DNA of 62,441 nucleotides from Pseudomonas endophytica (GTDB lineage Bacteria; Pseudomonadota; Gammaproteobacteria; Pseudomonadales; Pseudomonadaceae): assembly GCF_001411475.1 (NCBI RefSeq), contig NZ_LLWH01000057.1:1-62441 (forward strand), given 5' to 3'. Below, one piece after another: positions 19,214 to 30,814 of the stretch. The translations under genes and the position numbers were made by a program. How positions within the stretch are numbered: position 1 is the stretch's first letter; the number at the start of each line of letters is the position of its first letter. Below the pieces are notes generated by a model that was given only the letters and a program-made list of their open reading frames with translations, was not told the origin of the DNA and did not search any database.

Positions 19214-20715
19214 ATGCAGCAACTCAATCCTTCCGAAATAAGTGAAATTATCAAGGGCCGCATCGACAAGCTCGATGTGACCTCCCAAGCCCGTAACGAA
19301 GGCACTGTCGTCAGCGTATCTGACGGTATCGTGCGGATTCACGGTCTGGCCGACGTAATGTCCGGCGAGATGATCGAGTTTCCGGGCGGCGTCTTCGGTA
19401 TGGCTCTCAACCTGGAGCAAGACTCTGTAGGTGCCGTAATTTTGGGCGCTTACCAGTCTCTGGCTGAAGGCATGAGCGCTAAGTGCACCGGCCGCATCCT
19501 CGAAGTTCCGGTAGGTAAGGAACTGCTGGGTCGCGTAGTCGACGCACTGGGTAACCCTGTTGACGGTAAAGGTCCACTGGGCAACACCGAGACCGACGCG
19601 GTCGAGAAAGTTGCTCCAGGCGTGATCTGGCGTAAGTCGGTAGACCAGCCTGTACAGACTGGCTACAAGGCTGTCGATGCCATGATTCCTGTCGGCCGTG
19701 GCCAGCGTGAGCTGATCATCGGTGACCGTCAGATCGGTAAAACCGCTCTGGCGATCGACGCGATCATCAACCAGAAAGACAGCGGCATTTTCTGTGTCTA
19801 CGTAGCGATCGGTCAGAAGCAATCGACCATCGCCAACGTTGTTCGCAAGCTGGAAGAAAACGGCGCACTGAAAAACACGATCATCGTGGCTGCCAGTGCT
19901 TCTGAATCGCCTGCGCTGCAGTACCTGGCACCTTACGCCGGTTGCACCATGGGTGAGTTCTTCCGCGACCGCGGTGAAGACGCGCTGATCGTTTATGACG
20001 ATCTGTCCAAGCAAGCAGTGGCTTACCGCCAGATTTCCCTGCTGCTGCGCCGTCCACCAGGCCGTGAAGCTTACCCAGGCGACGTGTTCTATCTCCACTC
20101 CCGTCTATTGGAGCGCGCATCCCGCGTATCCGAAGAGTACGTAGAGAAGTTCACCAATGGCGCAGTGACCGGCAAAACCGGCTCCCTGACCGCATTGCCG
20201 ATCATCGAAACTCAAGCTGGCGACGTTTCCGCGTTCGTTCCGACCAACGTGATTTCCATCACTGACGGTCAGATCTTCCTGGAATCGGCCATGTTCAACT
20301 CCGGGATCCGTCCTGCAGTGAACGCCGGTGTTTCGGTATCCCGTGTGGGTGGTGCCGCTCAGACCAAGATCATCAAGAAGCTCTCTGGTGGTATCCGTAC
20401 CGCTCTGGCTCAGTACCGTGAACTGGCGGCATTCGCCCAGTTCGCTTCTGACCTGGACGAAGCGACCCGTAAGCAACTTGAGCATGGTCAGCGCGTTACC
20501 GAGCTGATGAAGCAGAAGCAATACGCCCCAATGTCGATCGCTGAGACGTCGAAATCGCCAAGGTCGGCAGCTTTGAACAAGCGCTGATTGCTTACTTCAA
20601 CCGCGATCACGCCGACTTGTTGGCCAAGATCAACGTGAAGGGTGACTTCAATGACGAAATCGACGCTGGCCTGAAAGCCGGTATCGAGAAGTTCAAGGCC
20701 ACCCAAACCTGGTAA
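19214..20715 (+). pseudogene. atpA: F0F1 ATP synthase subunit alpha, interrupted by a frameshifting deletion
   Basis: Alpha is the non-catalytic nucleotide-binding subunit of F1. Walker A GDRQIGKT (170-177) and all residues to SIAE (444) read normally. The frame then runs into [13 protein letters not shown] and stops at 20587, giving 457 residues. A different frame from 20548 continues [20 protein letters not shown] to the authentic end KATQTW at 20713-20715. 444 + 55 = 499, against 514 in Pseudomonas AtpA. Exactly the family segment of 15 residues between SIAE and VEIAK is missing, with two bases (AC, 20546-20547) left over, so about 43 bp are lost. ATP synthase flanks are intact, so an assembly or sequencing error is as likely as a real lesion. 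Confidence 0.9.
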
Positions 20716-20765
20716 GCCGCAGCGGGAGCCGCAAGGCTCCCGCTTGCTAACCTGATAGGTGTTAC

Positions 20766-21626
20766 ATGGCAGGCGCAAAAGAGATTCGCAGTAAGATTGC
20801 GAGCATCAAAAGCACGCAAAAAATTACCAGCGCCATGGAAAAAGTGGCGGTCAGCAAAATGCGCAAGGCACAAATGCGTATGGCTGCTAGCCGTCCTTAT
20901 GCGGAGCGCATCCGCCAGGTTATTGGGCATTTGGCCAACGCCAACCCGGAATACCGCCACTCGTTCATGATCGACCGCCCAGTTAAGCGTGTTGGTTATG
21001 TGGTTGTGAGCAGTGACCGTGGTTTGTGCGGTGGTTTGAATACCAACCTGTTCAAGGCCCTGGTCAAGGACATGGCGGTAAACCGCGATAACGGCGTCGA
21101 GATTGATCTGTGTGTCGTTGGTAGCAAGGGTGCGGCCTTTTTCCGTAACTTCGGCGGTAACGTCGTTGCAGCTATCAGCCACCTGGGTGAAGAGCCGTCG
21201 ATCAATGATCTGATCGGCAGTGTGAAGGTGATGCTGGATGCGTACCTGGAAGGCCGGATTGACCGCCTGTCCGTGGTATCCAACAAGTTCATCAACACCA
21301 TGACCCAGCAGCCAACCGTGGAGCAATTGATTCCACTGGTGGCGACCCCGGATCAAGAACTCAAGCACCACTGGGACTACCTCTACGAACCAGACGCCAA
21401 AGAGCTGCTTGACGGCTTGATGGTGCGCTACGTGGAGTCGCAGGTGTACCAGGCGGTGGTCGAGAACAACGCAGCTGAACAAGCGGCGCGGATGATCGCG
21501 ATGAAAAACGCTACCGATAACGCCGGTGATCTGATCAGTGATTTGCAACTGATCTACAACAAGGCGCGTCAGGCTGCGATCACCCAAGAGATCTCGGAAA
21601 TCGTCGGCGGCGCTGCCGCGGTTTAA
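20766..21626 (+). CDS. atpG: F0F1 ATP synthase subunit gamma
   Basis: A 286-residue central rotor shaft. The N-terminal helix begins [24 protein letters not shown], and the C-terminal helix ends [22 protein letters not shown]. Together these form the coiled coil that turns inside the alpha/beta hexamer. It begins 50 bp after the authentic atpA stop at 20715 and 28 bp before atpD. The gene is intact, which argues that the reading-frame break in atpA is local. Confidence 0.97.
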   Translation: MAGAKEIRSKIASIKSTQKITSAMEKVAVSKMRKAQMRMAASRPYAERIRQVIGHLANANPEYRHSFMIDRPVKRVGYVVVSSDRGLCGGLNTNLFKALVKDMAVNRDNGVEIDLCVVGSKGAAFFRNFGGNVVAAISHLGEEPSINDLIGSVKVMLDAYLEGRIDRLSVVSNKFINTMTQQPTVEQLIPLVATPDQELKHHWDYLYEPDAKELLDGLMVRYVESQVYQAVVENNAAEQAARMIAMKNATDNAGDLISDLQLIYNKARQAAITQEISEIVGGAAAV

Positions 21627-23030
<1,404 letters not shown>

Positions 23031-23074
23031 TTCGGGCGCCCGGTAACGGGCGCTAATCAGGTTGAGGCAATCAG

Positions 23075-23503
23075 ATGGCTAATATGACAGTCCATTGCGA
23101 TATCGTCAGCGCGGAAGGAGAAATCTTTTCCGGTCTGGTTGAGATGGTGATTGCGCACGGTGCACTGGGTGATCTTGGTATCGCTCTGGGTCACGCTCCG
23201 CTGATCACTAGTCTGAAACCAGGTCCGATCCGCCTGATCAAACAGGGTGGCGAAGCCGAGGTGTTTTACATCTCGGGTGGTTTCCTCGAGGTTCAGCCGA
23301 ACATGGTCAAGGTTCTTGCCGACACCGTGCAACGTGCTGTCGACCTGGATGAAGCCTCCGCTCAGGAAGCCGTTAAGGCTGCCGAGAAGGCCCTGAACGA
23401 AAAAGGCGCAGATTTCGATTACGGATCTGCTGCTTCACGTCTGGCCGAGGCCGCAGCTCAGCTGCGCACCGTTCAGCAAATCCGCAAGAAGTTCGGCGGT
23501 TAA
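23075..23503 (+). CDS. atpC: F0F1 ATP synthase subunit epsilon
   Basis: A 142-residue subunit at the foot of the rotor that regulates ATP hydrolysis. The N-terminal beta sandwich ([31 protein letters not shown]) is followed by a C-terminal helical hairpin ([21 protein letters not shown]). It is the last gene of the operon and is closed by a strong terminator 28 bp downstream. Confidence 0.97.
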   Translation: MANMTVHCDIVSAEGEIFSGLVEMVIAHGALGDLGIALGHAPLITSLKPGPIRLIKQGGEAEVFYISGGFLEVQPNMVKVLADTVQRAVDLDEASAQEAVKAAEKALNEKGADFDYGSAASRLAEAAAQLRTVQQIRKKFGG

Positions 23504-23530
23504 GCCGTTTGCTTATTGTGTGATTGATTA

Positions 23531-23560
23531 AAAAGGGTAGCCTCGGCTACCCTTTTTTCT
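23531..23560 (+). terminator. Rho-independent terminator of the atp operon
   Basis: AAAAGGGTAGC-CTCG-GCTACCCTTTT forms an 11-bp stem with a 4-nt loop, followed by further T residues (TTTTTTCTTTT). Confidence 0.9.
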
Positions 23561-23617
23561 TTTCCGCGAATCACTTTTTGGTCGCATCCGCTGACCACCC
23601 AGGATTGGTAGCCAGTC

Positions 23618-24985
23618 ATGTCTCTCGATATCGTTATTCTCGCCGCAGGCCAGGGCACCCGCATGCGTTCTTCCCTGCCCAAGGTTCTTCATCCTGTGGC
23701 CGGCAACTCCATGCTCGGGCATGTTATCCACAGCGCTCGCCAACTTAAGCCGACGGGTATCCATGTAGTCATAGGTCACGGAGCTGAATTGGTCCGCGAG
23801 CGTTTGGCCGCTGACGATCTGAACTTTGTGCTGCAAGACAAACAACTAGGTACTGGCCACGCCGTGGCTCAAGCCTTGCCATTTTTGACTGCCGAAAACG
23901 TTTTGGTCCTGTACGGCGATGTGCCGTTGATTGAAGTCGAGACTTTGCAGCGCTTGCTCCAGCAAGTGGGCCCAGAGCAATTGGGCTTGTTGACCGTCAA
24001 CCTCGCGGATCCAACGGGCTATGGTCGAATTGTGCGTGATGGCGCAGGAAAGGTCAGCGCTATCGTCGAGCATAAAGATGCCAACGACGAGCAACGTGCA
24101 ATCACCGAAGGCAACACAGGAATTTTAGCCTTACCGACTGCGCGTCTTTCTGACTGGATGAGCCGCTTGTCGAACAACAATGCTCAGGGTGAGTATTACC
24201 TGACTGACGTTATCGCCATGGCGGTTAACGATGGTTTGGTGGTTGCCACTGAACACGCCCATGACCCAATGGAAGTGCAGGGCGCCAATGATCGCAAACA
24301 ACTCAGTGAATTAGAGCGCCATTACCAACTGCGCGAAGGTCGCCGACTAATGGCATTGGGCGTCACGTTGCGCGATCCGGCCCGTTTCGATGTGCGCGGT
24401 GAAGTGACCGTCGGTCGTGACGTGTTAATCGACATCAACGTGATTCTAGAAGGTCGCGTAGTAATCGAAGATGACGTGGTGATTGGCCCGAACTGCGTGA
24501 TCAAAGACAGCACCCTGCGTAAAGGTGTAGTGGTCAAAGCCAATAGCCACATCGACGGAGCGGTACTGGGGGAGGGCAGCGATGCAGGTCCTTTCGCACG
24601 CTTGCGCCCTGGCAGCGTGCTGGATGCTCGCGCCCATGTGGGTAACTTTGTTGAGTTGAAAAACACCCACCTTGGCGAAGAGGCTAAGTGTGGTCATCTG
24701 ACCTATTTGGGAGATGCTGAAGTTGGCCCGCGCACCAACATCGGTGCGGGCACCATTACCTGTAACTACGATGGCGCCAATAAGTGGAAAACCGTATTGG
24801 GTGCTGATGTATTCATCGGCTCCAATAACTCATTGGTAGCCCCTGTGGATATCTTGGATGGTGCTACCACCGCAGCCGGTTCTACCATCAACCAACACGT
24901 AGCGGCTGAGCAACTGGCTGTGGGCCGTGCACGTCAGCGTAATATCGACGGCTGGAAGCGTCCGGTTAAACAACCAAAGCCTTAA
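23618..24985 (+). CDS. glmU: Bifunctional GlcNAc-1-P uridyltransferase / GlcN-1-P acetyltransferase
   Basis: A 455-residue cytoplasmic enzyme making UDP-GlcNAc, the precursor of peptidoglycan and LPS. The N-terminal uridyltransferase has [22 protein letters not shown] (residues ~7-28). The C-terminal half is a left-handed beta helix of hexapeptide repeats ([33 protein letters not shown]) forming the acetyltransferase. An exact DnaA box lies at 23724-23732. It is upstream of glmR-glmS, which supply GlcN-6-P for the same pathway. Confidence 0.97.
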   Translation: MSLDIVILAAGQGTRMRSSLPKVLHPVAGNSMLGHVIHSARQLKPTGIHVVIGHGAELVRERLAADDLNFVLQDKQLGTGHAVAQALPFLTAENVLVLYGDVPLIEVETLQRLLQQVGPEQLGLLTVNLADPTGYGRIVRDGAGKVSAIVEHKDANDEQRAITEGNTGILALPTARLSDWMSRLSNNNAQGEYYLTDVIAMAVNDGLVVATEHAHDPMEVQGANDRKQLSELERHYQLREGRRLMALGVTLRDPARFDVRGEVTVGRDVLIDINVILEGRVVIEDDVVIGPNCVIKDSTLRKGVVVKANSHIDGAVLGEGSDAGPFARLRPGSVLDARAHVGNFVELKNTHLGEEAKCGHLTYLGDAEVGPRTNIGAGTITCNYDGANKWKTVLGADVFIGSNNSLVAPVDILDGATTAAGSTINQHVAAEQLAVGRARQRNIDGWKRPVKQPKP

Positions 24986-24997
24986 GACACTGCGTTT

Positions 24998-25077
24998 GCA
25001 GGAGCGGCCGGTCGACGCTCGATTGCTCGCGATCTTTTTATAGATCAAAAGATCGCAGCCTACGGCAGCTCCTACGG
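24998..25077. repeat. REP element pair (REPIN-like), GATCGCAGCCTACGGCAGC type
   Basis: Left arm GCAGGAGCGGCCGGTCGACGC...GCTCGCGATC and right arm GATCGCAGCCTACGGCAGCTCCTAC are joined by a short T/A centre. The element closely repeats the one at 42397-42484, and it contains both REP core types seen in the window. Confidence 0.75.
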
Positions 25078-25342
25078 AGTAGTTATCCACAGCTCAGCAG
25101 GGTTGTTTATTAGCGTTTCAAGTCATCGTATAACTGTTTTAAATCAATAACTTGCATTAAGCCTTATTCATCGACTGTGGATAAGGCTTTGTTTTACCCT
25201 CTGCACATCGCCCGCCAACCCCCAACCCGGTGGGGGCGAAAGCAAGTTATCCACATAACAATCTGCAACAAATCCTTGACGGCTATTTCGAGATCAGGTT
25301 TCATTGCTTTCGTTTTCTTTCGAACCGAAACTTAGAGCCTTC
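25078..25342. promoter_or_regulatory. glmR upstream region with three DnaA boxes
   Basis: No gene is present in this part of the 357-bp glmU-glmR gap. Exact TTATCCACA boxes lie at 25083-25091 (+), 25176-25184 (-) and 25247-25255 (+), within 173 bp. The first follows the REP element directly. An AT-rich stretch (25129-25170) separates the first two. Promoters of glmR must lie here, so DnaA could affect amino-sugar gene expression (inference). Confidence 0.6.
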
Positions 25343-26110
25343 ATGTCCAAGCGCAATACACCCCAACGCAGACACAACATCATGGCCTTGCTTACGGAGC
25401 AGGGTGAAGTCAGTGTGGATGAATTGGCCAAGCGCTTCGAAACCTCTGAAGTTACGATTCGCAAGGATCTGGCGGCGCTCGAAAGTAATGGCTTGTTACT
25501 GCGTCGCTACGGCGGTGCCATCACTGTGCCGCAAGAGCTGGTGAGCGACGTTACCCAACCGGTTTCTCTCTACAAACAAGCCATTGCCCGTGCGGCAGTT
25601 GGCCTGATTAAAGAACATGCGCGGATCATCATCGACAGTGGTAGCACGACGGCCTCGATGATTCCTCAATTGGGTCTGCAACCGGGGCTGGTTGTGATGA
25701 CTAACTCTCTGCACGTAGCCAACGCACTCAGTGAACTTGAACATGAGCCCGTACTCTTGATGACGGGTGGTACGTGGGATCCGCACTCCGAGTCCTTTCA
25801 GGGGCAGGTGGCGGAGCAAGTACTGCGATCGTACGACTTCGATCAACTGTTCATCGGTGCTGACGGCATAGATCTGCAACGTGGCACGACAACATTTAAT
25901 GAGTTGTTGGGTTTGAGCCGAGTCATGGCTGATGTTGCTCGCGAAGTGATTGTGATGGTCGAGTCCGACAAAGTCGGTCGCAAAATACCCAATCTGGAAC
26001 TGCCTTGGGGCAGCGTCCATACCCTTATTACAGATGATCGCCTGCCGTTAGAGGCGCGCGAAAAGATTCAGGCCCGGGGCATAACGCTGTTATGCGCGGC
26101 CCTCGCTTAG
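25343..26110 (+). CDS. glmR: DeoR family transcriptional regulator (GlmR-like)
   Basis: A 255-residue regulator. The N-terminal DeoR helix-turn-helix (GEVSVDELAKRFETSEVTIRKDLAALESNGLLLRRYGGA) is followed by a sugar-phosphate sensing domain (IIIDSGSTTASMIPQL, LLMTGGTWDPHSESFQG). I take the ATG at 25343 (MSKRNTPQRRHNIM); the frame is open upstream. It lies 9 bp before glmS and is expected to control that gene in response to amino-sugar phosphates. The symbol follows the conserved position next to glmS in Pseudomonas. Confidence 0.88.
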   Translation: MSKRNTPQRRHNIMALLTEQGEVSVDELAKRFETSEVTIRKDLAALESNGLLLRRYGGAITVPQELVSDVTQPVSLYKQAIARAAVGLIKEHARIIIDSGSTTASMIPQLGLQPGLVVMTNSLHVANALSELEHEPVLLMTGGTWDPHSESFQGQVAEQVLRSYDFDQLFIGADGIDLQRGTTTFNELLGLSRVMADVAREVIVMVESDKVGRKIPNLELPWGSVHTLITDDRLPLEAREKIQARGITLLCAALA

Positions 26111-26119
26111 GAGAAAATT

Positions 26120-27955
26120 ATGTGTGGAATCGTTGGTGCAGTCGCTGAACGTAATATCACGGCCATTCTGCTCGAAGGTCTTAAGCGTCTTGAATACCGC
26201 GGCTATGACAGCGCCGGTGTGGCGGTGTTTACCAATAATGGAACACTGGAGCGTACGCGCCGTAATGGCAAAGTGTCAGAACTCGAACAAGCGTTGGCCG
26301 GTGAACCACTGGTCGGGCGTTTAGGGATTGCACACACTCGCTGGGCCACTCACGGCGCACCGTGCGAGCGCAATGCTCACCCGCATTTTTCGGGCTCAGA
26401 TCTAGCAGTTGTCCACAACGGTATCATTGAAAACCACGAAGCCCTGCGCGCACAGCTCAAAGGTTTAGGGTACGAGTTCACCTCAGACACAGACACCGAA
26501 GTTATTGCCCACCTGCTCAATCACAAGCTCAAAGAGCAACCCGACCTGACCGAAGCGTTGAAGGCAACGGTTAAAGAACTGCACGGTGCTTATGGCTTGG
26601 CCGTCATCAGCGCCAAGCAACCCGATCGTCTGGTCGCCGCCCGTAGCGGTAGCCCGCTGGTAATCGGTTTGGGTCTGGGTGAAAACTTCTTGGCCTCTGA
26701 TCAGTTGGCTTTACGCCAAGTGACTGACCGTTTCATGTACTTGGAAGAGGGCGACATCGCTGAAATCCGTCGTGATAGCGTACAAATCTGGGATGTAAAC
26801 GGCCAGACCGTTCAACGTGAAACCGTGCAATACCGCGACGGTGCCGAAGCTGCTGACAAAGGCGAGTTCCGTCACTACATGCTCAAAGAGATTCACGAGC
26901 AGCCAAGCGTTGTACAACGCACGCTGGAAAGCCGTTTAGGTCAAGATCACGTTCTGGTTCAGGCGTTTGGTCAGAACGCTAAAGAATTGTTCGCCAAAGT
27001 GCGCAACGTTCAGATCGTGGCCTGTGGCACCAGTTATCACGCGGGTATGGTTGCGCGTTACTGGCTCGAAAGCCTGGCGGGTATTCCATGCCAAGTCGAA
27101 GTGGCGAGCGAGTTCCGCTACCGCAAAGTCGTTGTTCAGCCCGACACCTTGTTCGTCTCAATTTCACAATCGGGCGAAACCGCTGACACCTTAGCGGCGC
27201 TGCGTAACGCTAAAGAACTGGGTTTCCTCGGCAGTCTGGCGATTTGTAACGTTGGCATCAGCTCGCTGGTACGTGAGTCAGACCTGACCCTGCTGACCCA
27301 AGCCGGTCGTGAAATTGGCGTGGCCTCGACCAAAGCCTTCACCACTCAGCTCGTTGGCCTATTGCTGCTCACTTTGTCCTTGGGCCAAGCACGCGGCACC
27401 CTTGAGGCTGGTGTTGAAGCGCAATTGGTTGAAGAACTGCGCCGTTTGCCGACGCGCCTAGGCGAAGCGCTGGCGATGGACGGGACCATTGAGAAAGTCG
27501 CTGAACTGTTCGCCGACAAACACCACACCTTGTTCTTGGGCCGTGGTGCTCAATATCCGGTAGCGATGGAAGGCGCGCTCAAGCTCAAAGAAATTTCGTA
27601 CATCCACGCCGAAGCGTATCCAGCGGGTGAACTGAAACATGGCCCGTTGGCCCTTGTGGATAACGACATGCCGGTGGTGACCGTTGCTCCGAACAACGAG
27701 CTGTTGGAAAAGTTGAAATCTAACCTGCAAGAAGTTCGCGCCCGTGGCGGTGAGTTGATCGTCTTTGCTGACGAGCAAGCGGGTATGAGCAATGGCGAAG
27801 GCACACACGTGATCAACATGCCGCACATCCACGACGTGCTGGCACCGATCCTCTACACCATCCCGCTGCAACTGCTGTCTTACTACGTTGCTGTGCTTAA
27901 AGGCACTGACGTCGATCAGCCGCGTAACTTGGCTAAATCGGTCACAGTGGAATAA
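26120..27955 (+). CDS. glmS: Glutamine-fructose-6-phosphate aminotransferase
   Basis: A 611-residue enzyme converting fructose-6-P and glutamine to glucosamine-6-P, the first step to UDP-GlcNAc. Cys2 ([10 protein letters not shown]) is the N-terminal glutaminase nucleophile. Two SIS sugar-isomerase domains follow ([36 protein letters not shown]). The C-terminus ends NLAKSVTVE, with the lysine that binds the sugar. GGAG (26110-26113) precedes the ATG. An exact DnaA box is at 27655-27663. No glmS ribozyme is expected or seen. Confidence 0.98.
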   Translation: MCGIVGAVAERNITAILLEGLKRLEYRGYDSAGVAVFTNNGTLERTRRNGKVSELEQALAGEPLVGRLGIAHTRWATHGAPCERNAHPHFSGSDLAVVHNGIIENHEALRAQLKGLGYEFTSDTDTEVIAHLLNHKLKEQPDLTEALKATVKELHGAYGLAVISAKQPDRLVAARSGSPLVIGLGLGENFLASDQLALRQVTDRFMYLEEGDIAEIRRDSVQIWDVNGQTVQRETVQYRDGAEAADKGEFRHYMLKEIHEQPSVVQRTLESRLGQDHVLVQAFGQNAKELFAKVRNVQIVACGTSYHAGMVARYWLESLAGIPCQVEVASEFRYRKVVVQPDTLFVSISQSGETADTLAALRNAKELGFLGSLAICNVGISSLVRESDLTLLTQAGREIGVASTKAFTTQLVGLLLLTLSLGQARGTLEAGVEAQLVEELRRLPTRLGEALAMDGTIEKVAELFADKHHTLFLGRGAQYPVAMEGALKLKEISYIHAEAYPAGELKHGPLALVDNDMPVVTVAPNNELLEKLKSNLQEVRARGGELIVFADEQAGMSNGEGTHVINMPHIHDVLAPILYTIPLQLLSYYVAVLKGTDVDQPRNLAKSVTVE

Positions 27956-28005
27956 CGTCTGCCGCAACGACATGACTGATGGTTTTAGAGAATTAAAACT
28001 GTCAC

Positions 28006-28044
28006 AGGAGCCGGTTAGGTTTGACCTACCGGCTCCTACTTTTT
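28006..28044 (+). terminator. Rho-independent terminator after glmS
   Basis: AGGAGCCGGTTAGGT / ACCTACCGGCTCCT pairs over 14 bp with one bulged T and a 3-nt loop, followed by ACTTTTTG. Confidence 0.85.
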
Positions 28045-28146
28045 GTAACGGGCTCCGATCGACCCTTGTACGCTCAGGTACGGACAGCGCAGTGCGGTCC
28101 TTTGTGGCTTCGTGCCTCCTGGACGAACACGGAGTAAGAGGCGCAG

Positions 28147-29058
28147 TTAAAGGTGGAAATCACCCGCAGCCTCCGGCTGGTAAAGCACTTTCCTGATCTC
28201 AATCCGGCGGGTCCGATCAGAAATTCGCCAGTCGATAGCGTCCCCCTCCTGATAGCCCAAGATGGCTGCGCCGATGTCGGAATACACGGAATGCTTGCCT
28301 GCGTTGCTGTCTGCGTCTTCAGGGTAGACCAAGGCGACTTCTAGCTCTTCGTCGTCCAGTTGCACCAAGGCCTTAGAGTTCATTGTCACGACACTGCTCG
28401 CGACGTGTTGCGGTTTGACGACAATGGCTCGCTCAAGCTCATGTTCGAGCTCAACAATGGCCGGGCCTTGCTCGAGCACGATTAGACTCTCGAGCCTAGC
28501 CTTGTCGATTTCAGTGATGTAGATACGGGTGGAGTCGCTAACGGCACCTTCGCGCAATAGCTCCAGATAGCGCCCCGCCGTCATGGAAAATGACTTCAAT
28601 GTCGGCGTTTCGCTCTCAAGCACAAAGCCGCTGCGCAGAAAGGCTTTCAGCGAGCGTGCGTTGTCCGGGTGGATCTTGGCGACAAGCTTATCGGCCCGCA
28701 TGTCGAGGAAGGCCAGCTTCATGCCTTCGCGGATCGTTCGGGCACCAAGGTTTCGGCCCCATTTTTGGCTGTCTCCGATGACCAAGACTATCTCGCACGT
28801 TGAACCGGTTTTGATTAGACGGACAAAGCCCACCGGCGCGTCATGCCTGTCAAAGGCCATGAAGAACCGGCCGCCCCTATTGAACAGATGCGTCAGGATC
28901 GGCAATTGAGTCCGATCAATGGCTTGCTCAATGGAGCGGGAGACATGACGCGAATCGCTTAGATAGCAGGTGACGCGTTCATCCTCCAACCAATCCATCA
29001 ACGTCAGCGCGTGCGCACGAGTAACTTCAGGGCACAGCGAAATGAAAGGCTTGTTCAT
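28147..29058 (-). CDS. GNAT acetyltransferase fused to Rnk/GreA-C-terminal-like domain
   Basis: A 303-residue two-domain protein. Residues ~1-165 are a GNAT fold (DAPVGFVRLIKTG, GDSQKWGRNLGARTIREGMKLAF, ARSLKAFLRSGF). Residues ~175-300 resemble Rnk, the nucleoside-diphosphate-kinase regulator with a GreA/GreB C-terminal domain (TMNSKALVQLDDEEL, VYPEDADSNAGKHSVYSDIGAAILGYQEGDAIDW). Rnk-type proteins bind RNA polymerase. The frame is open upstream, but MNKPFISLCPEV at 29058 gives the natural GNAT start. It stands alone on the minus strand, 109 bp past the glmS terminator. The fusion occurs in other Pseudomonas; its substrate is unknown. Confidence 0.85.
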   Translation of the reverse strand: MNKPFISLCPEVTRAHALTLMDWLEDERVTCYLSDSRHVSRSIEQAIDRTQLPILTHLFNRGGRFFMAFDRHDAPVGFVRLIKTGSTCEIVLVIGDSQKWGRNLGARTIREGMKLAFLDMRADKLVAKIHPDNARSLKAFLRSGFVLESETPTLKSFSMTAGRYLELLREGAVSDSTRIYITEIDKARLESLIVLEQGPAIVELEHELERAIVVKPQHVASSVVTMNSKALVQLDDEELEVALVYPEDADSNAGKHSVYSDIGAAILGYQEGDAIDWRISDRTRRIEIRKVLYQPEAAGDFHL

Positions 29059-29262
29059 CTTGACCACACTTATTTGTAAAGGATGGAAGCCCTTCATGGC
29101 CAGGGTCATGACGGTTCTTCGGCAACCGGCTATTTTAAGATATAACGCGAGTAATGCCGAACCGCCTAGAGGGTTCGAAGAAGCCATCGCTTTATCGAAA
29201 CTGAATCCGGAACATTCTGCTTAGCGCTTAGCCAAGTCCCTTTCCTTTATTGAGACTTTGAT

Positions 29263-30597
29263 ATGTTTAAGCAATTGCTCAAACCTGCGCGCACCCGCGT
29301 GGTGTTCTTGCTGTCTTGCCTGGCAGCGTCCATCGCCTGTGCTGGCGATAAAACAACTTACCCCGATGCTGCTGCCAGTGACCCCAAGACCATGGGCTGG
29401 ATGGTCGGTGCGCCTCCACCGCCTGATCGTATTGTGCGGTTTGCCGATGGTAGTTATTTCAAGTTTCCGGCCATGCGCTGGAGTGTTTCCAACTTCCGTC
29501 AACTGATGCCTACCACCAATGTGCCCCGTGGGTTAGGGGCGCCTGTGCCATTGGCGCGGGCGTTGCGCAGCGATATTGATGCACTGACGTTTACTGTGCT
29601 CGGAGCACATAAAACGATGACGTGGGAGCAATCGCTGGCGGCTAATTACACCGACGGCATTGTGGTGCTGCACCGCGGCAAAATTGTGTATGAGCGTTAT
29701 TTCGGTGTCTTGAGCCCTGAAGGTCAGCACGGCGCCATGTCGATGACTAAATCGGTGGTAGGCACAATGGGCGCCATGTTGGTGGCTAATGGCACCTTGG
29801 ATGCTAATAAAAAAGTGGCTGATTACGTGCCTGAGCTGGCCAAGTCAGCCTTTGGCAACGCGACGTTGCGCCAAGTACTGGACATGACCACCGGGCTTAA
29901 ATATAGCGAAGACTATGCCGACCCTAGCGCTGAAGTCTGGAAGCATGCGCAGGCGGGCAATCCACTGCCAAAACCCAAGGACTACACCGGGCCACAAAGC
30001 TACATGGAGTACTTGCAGACCGTTGAACCTGAGGGGGAACACGGTAAAGCCTTCGCTTATAAAACGGTGAATACCGATGTAATAGGTTGGGTGATCGCGC
30101 GGGCTACCGGGAAGAATGTGGCGCAACTATTGTCGGAAAAAATCTGGCAACGCCTGGGTGCCGAGCAGGATGCATACTTCAGCGTCGACTCTATCGGTAC
30201 CCCGTTTGCAGGGGGAGGATTGAATACCGGGCTACGGGATATGGCACGGTTTGGCGAGATGATCCGTAATAACGGCCAGTATCTGGGCCAGCAAATTGTG
30301 CCTAAGTCAGTGGTTGATGATATTCGCGCGGGTGGCGATAAAGTCGCGTTTGCCAAGGCCGGTTATGACCTTCTCAAAGGCGGCAGCTATCGCGATATGT
30401 GGTGGGTGACGCACAACGAGGATGGTGCATTCATGGCGCGGGGTGTTTATGGTCAGCGGACCTACATCGATCCCAAGGCCGAGATGGTGATCGTGCGATA
30501 TGCCTCCAACCCGATTGCCAGCAATTCGGCAAATGACCCGGTGACCATCCCGGCATTTGAGGCGTTGGCCAAGCTGCTGATAGCGCACCCTCAATAA
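29263..30597 (+). CDS. Serine hydrolase, beta-lactamase / NylB-like, secreted
   Basis: A 444-residue exported protein. The N-terminus MFKQLLKPARTRVVFLLSCLAASIACA is a signal peptide with probable cleavage after ~27, and the cysteine there leaves open a lipoprotein. The catalytic SxxK is S160-M-T-K163 (GAMSMTKSVVGTMG). A conserved tyrosine motif (KYSEDYADP) follows, and the C-terminal part (GVYGQRTYIDPKAEMVIVRYAS) fits class C beta-lactamase/6-aminohexanoate-dimer hydrolase relatives. Substrate is unknown; esterase, amidase or peptidase activity are possible. It is monocistronic, diverging from the GNAT/Rnk gene. Confidence 0.85.
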   Translation: MFKQLLKPARTRVVFLLSCLAASIACAGDKTTYPDAAASDPKTMGWMVGAPPPPDRIVRFADGSYFKFPAMRWSVSNFRQLMPTTNVPRGLGAPVPLARALRSDIDALTFTVLGAHKTMTWEQSLAANYTDGIVVLHRGKIVYERYFGVLSPEGQHGAMSMTKSVVGTMGAMLVANGTLDANKKVADYVPELAKSAFGNATLRQVLDMTTGLKYSEDYADPSAEVWKHAQAGNPLPKPKDYTGPQSYMEYLQTVEPEGEHGKAFAYKTVNTDVIGWVIARATGKNVAQLLSEKIWQRLGAEQDAYFSVDSIGTPFAGGGLNTGLRDMARFGEMIRNNGQYLGQQIVPKSVVDDIRAGGDKVAFAKAGYDLLKGGSYRDMWWVTHNEDGAFMARGVYGQRTYIDPKAEMVIVRYASNPIASNSANDPVTIPAFEALAKLLIAHPQ

Positions 30598-30649
30598 GTC
30601 TGCGCAACTGCCGCTCATCCACTGCCGGCTTAGCTTCAACGTCTGTAAC

Positions 30650-30676
30650 GCAGGAGCGTTGTTGAGTCGCTCCTGC
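30650..30676. terminator. Hairpin downstream of the serine hydrolase gene
   Basis: GCAGGAGCG / CGCTCCTGC forms a 9-bp stem with a 9-nt loop, 50 bp after the stop. There is no T run, so its function as a terminator is uncertain. Confidence 0.4.
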
Positions 30677-30814
30677 CCTGCTCAGCAACGCGGCACCGTT
30701 GTTAGTGTTGGCGGCGGGAGTCATCAGCGCTTAGTTGTCAGCTCACCGTGCTGACAGTTTGTGTTAATCGGCTACCCTATAGTTTCGATGTCTGAATTGA
30801 AGGAGGACTCACTG

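Noticed and set aside
27956..28146. Possible small RNA or riboswitch after glmS
   Set aside because: The only structure is a strong terminator hairpin; no conserved riboswitch or GlmY/GlmZ-like sequence was recognised.
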